From: Bordetella parapertussis
GTDB taxonomy: Bacteria; Pseudomonadota; Gammaproteobacteria; Burkholderiales; Burkholderiaceae_C
Length of the DNA: 18,145 nucleotides
NCBI GenBank assembly: GCA_945875935.1
Contig: CAMCNE010000044.1
Span: 1 to 18,145 of the forward strand
Reading direction: 5' to 3'
In this document: piece by piece, positions 13,882 to 18,145 of the stretch
Layout: each line of letters opens with the position of its first letter
Numbering within the stretch: position 1 is the stretch's first letter
Program-made: the position numbers and the translations under genes
Notes under the pieces: model-generated
The model's input: the letters and a program-made list of their open reading frames with translations, nothing else
The model's database searches: none
What the model was told of the DNA's origin: nothing

Positions 13882-15129
13882 ATGCGCGCCGTCATCTGGT
13901 TCATCTTGCTGTTCGGCGCGGCCGTGGTGGCGTCGTCGACGCTGGGTGCCAACGACGGTCTGGTCAGCGTGTACGCCGGCACCTGGCGGTTTGACATCTC
14001 GCTCAATCTGTTTTTGCTGATCCTGGTGGGCAGCTGCTTCGTGCTGGTGTCGCTGATCGATGCCATCAACTCGCTCACGGGGCTGCCCAAGCGCGCCCGT
14101 CTGTGGCGCGTCGCACGTCGCGAGAGAACCGCGCAGGCGGCCTTGCGCGAGTCGCTGTCGCAGTATTTCAGCGGCCGCTTCAGCCGCTCTAAAGCCGCCG
14201 CGCAGCGCGCACTGGCGATTCAGGACGGCACGCCCGAGCTGCAGCAAGATGCCGAATTCAGCGCGCTCGGCATGCTGCTGGCCGCGGGCAGCGCGCATCG
14301 ACTGCAAGACCGTGCCACACGCGACGACATGCTGTCGCGCGTGTTCGAGCGCGCCAAGGGCAATGCCTCGGCACGCGCCGCCGAAGAAGGCGCTCGACTG
14401 CTCGAGGCCGAATGGGCCATTGACGACCGCGACGCACCACGCAGTCTGAGCCTGCTCAACGATTTGCCGCAAGGCCTGTCGCGGCGCACCCAGGCACTGC
14501 GCCTGAGGTTGCAGGCATCCAGGCTGGCGAGAAAGCCGCAAGAGGGCCTGAAGACCGCGCGTCAGCTGATCAAGCACCAGGGTCTGTCAAAAGACGTCGG
14601 GCTGGGCATGCTGCGCTCGCTGGCCATCGAATGCCTGGAATCTGCGCACGACATCGATCAGCTGCGCCGCATGTGGAACGCGCTGGATGCGGCCGATCGG
14701 CGCGATGTCTTTGTGGCGTCTCGTGCCGCGGTGCGCGCCGCCAAGTTGGGTTGCCCAGAAGACGCCCGCACCTGGCTGCGTCCGGGCTGGAACCGCATCG
14801 AAACCACAGCCGCAGACGAACGCGAAGCGCTGTCGCACGCGCTGGCCTGCTCGGTCGGCGGCATCGGCGCCGACTGGCTGCCACGGCTCGACTCAGCCCG
14901 CCTGGCCTTTCCGCGCGATCCTGCGGTGGCGCATGCCGTGGGTGCGGTGCTGGCCGAGCGCCAACTGTGGGGCAAGGCCCGCGAGCCGCTCGAAGCCGCT
15001 GCCAAGCACCCCGATTTGCCGATCGCCTCGCGCCGCATGGCCTGGCTCACGCTGGCTCAGCTCGCGCAATCAGAAGGCAACCCCGAACGCATGGCCGAGT
15101 GCTATCGGCAAGCTGCGATCCTGGGCTGA
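13882..15129 (+). CDS. hemY: HemY membrane protein with TPR-like repeats
   Basis: 415 codons; the ATG at 13882 lies 15 bp after the hemX stop. Two transmembrane helices (about 4-21 and 40-61) form the HemY_N hairpin (PF07219), followed by a cytoplasmic helical repeat region. Family landmarks are GTWRFDISLNLFLLILVGSC, SLIDAINSLTGLPKRAR, QYFSGRFSRSKAAAQRAL and the late ALEAAAKHPDLP-like TPR helices (near residues 370-405). This gammaproteobacterial/betaproteobacterial HemY is unrelated to the protoporphyrinogen oxidase also called HemY in Bacillus. It is always found with hemX; its role in late heme synthesis or assembly is unclear. Confidence 0.93.
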   Translation: MRAVIWFILLFGAAVVASSTLGANDGLVSVYAGTWRFDISLNLFLLILVGSCFVLVSLIDAINSLTGLPKRARLWRVARRERTAQAALRESLSQYFSGRFSRSKAAAQRALAIQDGTPELQQDAEFSALGMLLAAGSAHRLQDRATRDDMLSRVFERAKGNASARAAEEGARLLEAEWAIDDRDAPRSLSLLNDLPQGLSRRTQALRLRLQASRLARKPQEGLKTARQLIKHQGLSKDVGLGMLRSLAIECLESAHDIDQLRRMWNALDAADRRDVFVASRAAVRAAKLGCPEDARTWLRPGWNRIETTAADEREALSHALACSVGGIGADWLPRLDSARLAFPRDPAVAHAVGAVLAERQLWGKAREPLEAAAKHPDLPIASRRMAWLTLAQLAQSEGNPERMAECYRQAAILG

Positions 15130-15158
15130 GGCCGCCGTGAACCCAGGAGATCGCTGAC

Positions 15159-15779
15159 ATGAACAGCAGCCGAATAGCCGTGATCGTGCGCGCCTTCCAG
15201 CGCTACAAGAACCTGCCCGTGCTCATCCACTCATTCCTGGCGCAGACCGATCCGCGCTGGACGCTCTATGTGGTGCACGACGGCCCCGATGAACCGCATG
15301 CCGCGCTGATGCAACCCTTCCTGCGCGAGCACCCGAACATCCGCTACCAGCAAACGCCCACTCGCCACAACGACTACGGCCACACGCCCACCTCATGGGC
15401 CTTGCAGAACTTCGTGGGTGACGAAAGCCACGTGCTGTTCACCAACGACGACAACTACTACATGCCAGTGTTCGTCGAGTACGTGCTGAGGGCCTTCGAG
15501 CGCAAGCCCGAGACCGTGATGGTGGCCAGCCACTGCGTGCACAACGAGGCCGTCCATCACAACGGCAACCGCGACACCTACGGCCTGTTCCGCACCCACT
15601 TTCGGCCCGGCTACATCGATCTGGGCGCCTACGTGACCGACGCGCGCGTGGCCAAGTCCGTGGGCTACAACTCGACGGCCTTCGAGGCCGACGCGGTTTT
15701 TGTGCAGGAAGTTCGCGCAAAGCACCCTGATCCCTCGGGCTATGTGGTGCTGGACCACGCGCTGTTCGTGCACAACTGA
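15159..15779 (+). CDS. Short GT2-like (GT-A fold) glycosyltransferase
   Basis: 206 codons, with AGGAG well placed before the ATG at 15159. The N-terminus RIAVIVRAFQRYKNLPVLIH and the VVHDGPDEPH block (38-47) have GT2 form. TNDDNYYMPVFVEYVLRAF (95-113) has an acidic DDN triplet in the place of the metal-binding DxD. EADAVFVQEV (176-185) and VLDHALFVHN at the very end complete a compact catalytic domain. There is no membrane segment or signal peptide, so it is cytoplasmic. It is shorter than typical GT2 enzymes (over 250 residues) but looks complete. The gene follows hemY by 29 bp and precedes the TPR-GT41 gene by 25 bp, so co-transcription with one or both is likely. Donor and acceptor are unknown. 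Confidence 0.8.
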   Translation: MNSSRIAVIVRAFQRYKNLPVLIHSFLAQTDPRWTLYVVHDGPDEPHAALMQPFLREHPNIRYQQTPTRHNDYGHTPTSWALQNFVGDESHVLFTNDDNYYMPVFVEYVLRAFERKPETVMVASHCVHNEAVHHNGNRDTYGLFRTHFRPGYIDLGAYVTDARVAKSVGYNSTAFEADAVFVQEVRAKHPDPSGYVVLDHALFVHN

Positions 15780-15804
15780 TCGCGGTTGTCCAAAGAGCAG
15801 CGCC

Positions 15805-17919
15805 GTGGCCCAGACCCTCGAGACCGTCATCCAAGAAGCCGAGGCCTTGCAAAAGGCCAAGCGACCGGCCGATGCCATCGCGCTGTACGAATCTGCGCTG
15901 ACGCGCTGGCCTGACCAGCCCGGGCTGCTCTACAACCTGGGCAACCTCCAGTTGCAAACCAAGGATTTCGCCTCGGCCGCGAAGCACTTTCGCCGGGTGA
16001 CCGAACTGGCGCCGCAGTTTTCCTGGGCGCACCACAACCTCGGCCAGTGCCTGCTCAACACCCGGCGCGAGAGCGAGTCTTCCATGGCCTTTCAAAAGGC
16101 GCTCTCGCTGGACCCGCAACTCAGCATGAGCCGCATCGCGCTGGCCACGCTGCTGATCAAGAGTGATCGGCACGGCCAGGCCCTGCAGCTGCTCGAAGAA
16201 GGTGCGCGGCTGCAGCCTTCAAGCGTTGAGCTCCAGATCGAGCTGGGCAATGTGCTGCGAGTCGAAGCAACACCGCAAGCCGCGCTGGCCGCCTACGAAC
16301 GTGCTCTGGCAAGGGCACCCGATTCGTTTGCCGCTCACTTCAACATCGGCACCACCCTGCACGCCCAGGGGGACACCGACCTGGCCCTGCCCTACGCGCA
16401 GCGCGCGCTCGAGCTGCGTCCCGACTCAGGCGTGGCCCATGAAGGTCTGGCCAACATCCTGGCCCACCAAGGCGAGATCGCCGCAGCACAAACCGCCTAT
16501 GCCGCGGCAGCCCGCCTGAAGCCCAGCGACGCGCGGCGCAACCTCGGCCTGGAGGTTCGCGCCGGACTGCTGTTGCCGCCCATACCGCAGTCCACCGCTG
16601 ACATTCGCGAGGCCCGCTCGCGCTTCGCCCGATCGATCGAAGCACTGCGGCAAACCGATGGCAGTCTGTTTGACCCCATGAAGGAGGTGGGTGCGGTCAC
16701 GCCCTTCTATCTGGCCTATCACGGGCTGAACAACCGCCGGCTGCTCAGCGATCTGGCCGCGATGTACCGCGACATCTGCCCCGCGCTCAACTTCGTGGCC
16801 GGCCATTGCGAGCAGCCGCTACCCAAGACCGGCCGAGCGATTCGCGTGGGCATCGTGTCGACCTACCTGCGCGACCACACGGTGGGCCGCTATGTGCTGG
16901 GGCTGGTGAAGGAGCTCGCGCGCCCTGAGTTCGAGGTCTTCGTCTTCACCACCCGACAGCCGCCCGATGCCACTTCAGAGGCATTCAAGCGCGCTGCAGA
17001 CCACCACGCCGTGCTGCCGAACCGGCTGGGAGAAATGCAAAAGCAGCTCGGCGACGCGCAGCTCGACGTGCTGCTCTACGCCGACATCGGCATGGAGCCA
17101 GTGACCTATTTCCTCGCGTTTTCGCGGCTGGCACCCGTGCAATGCGCCTTCTACGGTCACCCCGACACCACCGGCGTGGACACCATCGATCACTATTTGT
17201 CGTGGGCGAGCGCCGAGTCCGACGACGCGGCCGACTGGTACAGCGAGCGGCTGGCCCTGCTCTCGCCGTCAGTGACCTACGCCCACTTGCCCAAGGTCGA
17301 ATGGGCGGGCCGCCCGGCAGACCGCAGCGCGCTCGGCGTGGCGTCGGGTGAGCGGCTGTACACCTGCGTGCAAACGCCCTACAAGCTGCACCCGGACTTT
17401 GACGATCTGCTCGCAGGCATCCTCGAGTCCGACCCGCAAGCCCGCATCCGGCTGGTGCAAGCGCCCATCAAGGCCTGGGGCGTCGCGCTGACCCAGCGAC
17501 TGACGCGGCGTCTGGGGCCCCTCATGAGTCGGGTGGCTTTCCTGCCCTTCATGGCGCGGGCCGATTACATGGCGCTGCTGGCCGCGTCTGACGTCGTCCT
17601 CGACACACCGCACTTCAGCGGCGGCGGCACCACGCTCGATGCGATTGCCACGGCCACCCCGGTGGTCACGCTGGCCGGACCCACGCTCAGGTCATCACAG
17701 ACCCGCGCGCTGTTCGGCCGCATGGGCGTGGCAGACGGCATTTCAGGCAATGGCGCCGACTACGTGCGCCGAGCGGTAGAGATCGCGTCGCGCAGCGAAC
17801 TTCGCACCGACATCTCGCAGCGCATGGCGCAATCCAGAGAGCTGCTTTTCGAAGACGTCGGCATGGTTCGCGAGGTCGAAGCCTTGTTTCGCCAATGGGT
17901 GGCGCAAGCGCCTCGCTGA
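15805..17919 (+). CDS. TPR-containing GT41 glycosyltransferase (SPINDLY / O-GlcNAc transferase-like)
   Basis: 704 residues from a GTG at 15805 preceded by AAAGAGCAG; the frame is open farther upstream, but that would overlap the GT2 gene in another frame. Residues about 8-245 form six or seven tetratricopeptide repeats (e.g. LLYNLGNLQLQTKDFASAAK, AHFNIGTTLHAQGDTDLALP). The GT41 catalytic part begins near 345: RVGIVSTYLRDHTVGRYVLG with His358, APVQCAFYGHPDTTGVDTID (443-462), TPYKLHPDFDDLL with Lys527 where the family has a conserved YK, then LPFMARADYMALLAASDVVLD, SGGGTTLDAIATATPVVTLAG (605-625) and SSQTRALFGRMG. Family members move GlcNAc, glucose or fucose to Ser/Thr or Asn of proteins, with TPRs choosing targets. 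The sugar and targets here are not visible. No signal peptide or membrane segment. Confidence 0.9.
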   Translation: MAQTLETVIQEAEALQKAKRPADAIALYESALTRWPDQPGLLYNLGNLQLQTKDFASAAKHFRRVTELAPQFSWAHHNLGQCLLNTRRESESSMAFQKALSLDPQLSMSRIALATLLIKSDRHGQALQLLEEGARLQPSSVELQIELGNVLRVEATPQAALAAYERALARAPDSFAAHFNIGTTLHAQGDTDLALPYAQRALELRPDSGVAHEGLANILAHQGEIAAAQTAYAAAARLKPSDARRNLGLEVRAGLLLPPIPQSTADIREARSRFARSIEALRQTDGSLFDPMKEVGAVTPFYLAYHGLNNRRLLSDLAAMYRDICPALNFVAGHCEQPLPKTGRAIRVGIVSTYLRDHTVGRYVLGLVKELARPEFEVFVFTTRQPPDATSEAFKRAADHHAVLPNRLGEMQKQLGDAQLDVLLYADIGMEPVTYFLAFSRLAPVQCAFYGHPDTTGVDTIDHYLSWASAESDDAADWYSERLALLSPSVTYAHLPKVEWAGRPADRSALGVASGERLYTCVQTPYKLHPDFDDLLAGILESDPQARIRLVQAPIKAWGVALTQRLTRRLGPLMSRVAFLPFMARADYMALLAASDVVLDTPHFSGGGTTLDAIATATPVVTLAGPTLRSSQTRALFGRMGVADGISGNGADYVRRAVEIASRSELRTDISQRMAQSRELLFEDVGMVREVEALFRQWVAQAPR

Positions 17920-17928
17920 GGCTTGCGC
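17902..17928 (+). other. Hairpin across the stop codon of the GT41 gene
   Basis: GCGCAA (17902-17907) and GCCTC (17910-17914) pair with GAGGC (17918-17922) and TTGCGC (17923-17928). This gives an 11-bp stem with a 2-nt bulge and a 3-nt loop. The stop TGA (17917-17919) sits at the loop. No T-run follows, so it may stabilise the mRNA end or act as a weak terminator before the tRNA gene. Confidence 0.4.
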
Positions 17929-17979
17929 GACAAGCGCACAAACTGCCGCTGCGGCCCCGGAGAAGCTGATTTGCCGGTG

Positions 17980-17985
17980 TATAGT
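17980..17985 (+). promoter_or_regulatory. -10 box of the tRNA-Arg promoter
   Basis: TATAGT matches five of six -10 positions and lies 11 bp before the mature tRNA 5' end, giving a short leader. The GC-rich stretch just after it (CGCCGC) resembles a discriminator of stringently controlled stable-RNA promoters. I see no good -35 at the usual distance. Confidence 0.5.
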
Positions 17986-17996
17986 CGCCGCTCGCT

Positions 17997-18073
17997 GCGG
18001 CTGTAGCTCAGCTGGATAGAGTACTTGGCTACGAACCAAGGGGTCGTGGGTTCGATTCCTGCCAGCCGCACCA
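17997..18073 (+). tRNA. tRNA-Arg (anticodon ACG)
   Basis: 77 nt including an encoded CCA. The acceptor stem is GCGGCTG (17997-18003) with CAGCCGC (18063-18069), discriminator A, then CCA. The D arm is GCTC...GAGT. The anticodon stem is CTTGG/CCAAG around the loop CTACGAA, so the anticodon is ACG. A34 is expected to be deaminated to inosine to read CGU, CGC and CGA. The T arm carries GTGGG TTCGATT CCTGC with two G-U type pairs. All parts are in standard order, so the gene looks functional. Confidence 0.96.
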
Positions 18074-18080
18074 GTGAATC

Positions 18081-18115
18081 AAGGGGTCAGTTCTCAAAAG
18101 GGACTGACCCTTTTT
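18081..18115 (+). terminator. Intrinsic terminator after tRNA-Arg, with a competing second hairpin
   Basis: AAGGGGTCAGT (18081-18091) pairs with ACTGACCCTTT (18103-18113; one G-T pair), followed by further Ts to 18115. Outer bases AATC...GATT extend the symmetry with a small bulge. Inside it, AAAAGGG (18096-18102) can instead pair with CCCTTTT (18108-18114) around a 5-nt loop, so two hairpins compete for the same 3' arm. The remaining 30 bp of the window hold nothing I can identify. Confidence 0.8.
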
Positions 18116-18145
18116 GATTTGTGGGCCAGGCTTCATCTTTGGCCC

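Noticed and set aside
17997..18145. tRNA-Arg as an integration site of a genomic island
   Set aside because: No integrase, and no repeat of the tRNA 3' end is visible in the 72 bp that remain; the window ends too early to judge.

Overview
The window reads as chromosomal DNA of a high-GC betaproteobacterium, most likely Burkholderiales (Comamonadaceae/Rubrivivax/Leptothrix-like). This rests on the glnA-ntrB arrangement, the argH-algZ-algR-hemC-hemD-hemX-hemY neighbourhood and the protein styles. The exact genus cannot be told from the sequence alone. I see no transposase, integrase, phage gene, rRNA or CRISPR array. All full-length genes look intact, and one gene is cut by the left edge.

Layout. 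(1) 1-2626, minus strand, nitrogen assimilation: glnA (glutamine synthetase I) with a convincing sigma-54 type -24/-12 promoter upstream and a strong intrinsic terminator downstream. It is followed by a small secreted DUF4124 protein and the start of ntrB/glnL, the PAS sensor kinase that controls glnA through NtrC. (2) 2626-5125, minus strand: three tightly packed or overlapping genes for an AIM24/TIGR00266 protein, an EI24-domain multipass membrane protein and a CinA-N/MoaB-like protein. This is probably one operon with no obvious shared pathway. (3) 5254-6273, plus strand: a zinc-independent MDR NADP-dependent oxidoreductase, convergent with argH (6296-7726, minus). (4) 7829-9660, plus strand: an AlgZ/LytS-type histidine kinase and its AlgR/LytTR response regulator, joined by an ATGA overlap and divergent from argH. 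(5) 9670-about 10809, minus strand: a GT4-like glycosyltransferase of visibly lower GC, sitting between algR and hemC. (6) 11013-15129, plus strand: the heme/tetrapyrrole genes hemC, hemD, hemX and hemY. (7) 15159-17919, plus strand: a short GT2-like glycosyltransferase and a TPR-GT41 (SPINDLY/O-GlcNAc-transferase-like) protein with very short gaps after hemY. (8) 17997-18073: tRNA-Arg(ACG), followed by a terminator hairpin.

The most unusual theme is three different glycosyltransferases around an otherwise conserved argH-algZR-hemCDXY block. One interrupts the algR-hemC junction and two are appended to the end of the hem operon. The TPR-GT41 protein is a soluble, cytoplasm-type enzyme of the class that glycosylates proteins. 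A small protein-glycosylation module is therefore a reasonable hypothesis, but the sequence does not show acceptor or sugar. Several inverted repeats sit at meaningful places: a palindrome bounded by two convergent stop codons, a hairpin in the hemC-hemD gap, and a nested dyad in a divergent promoter region.
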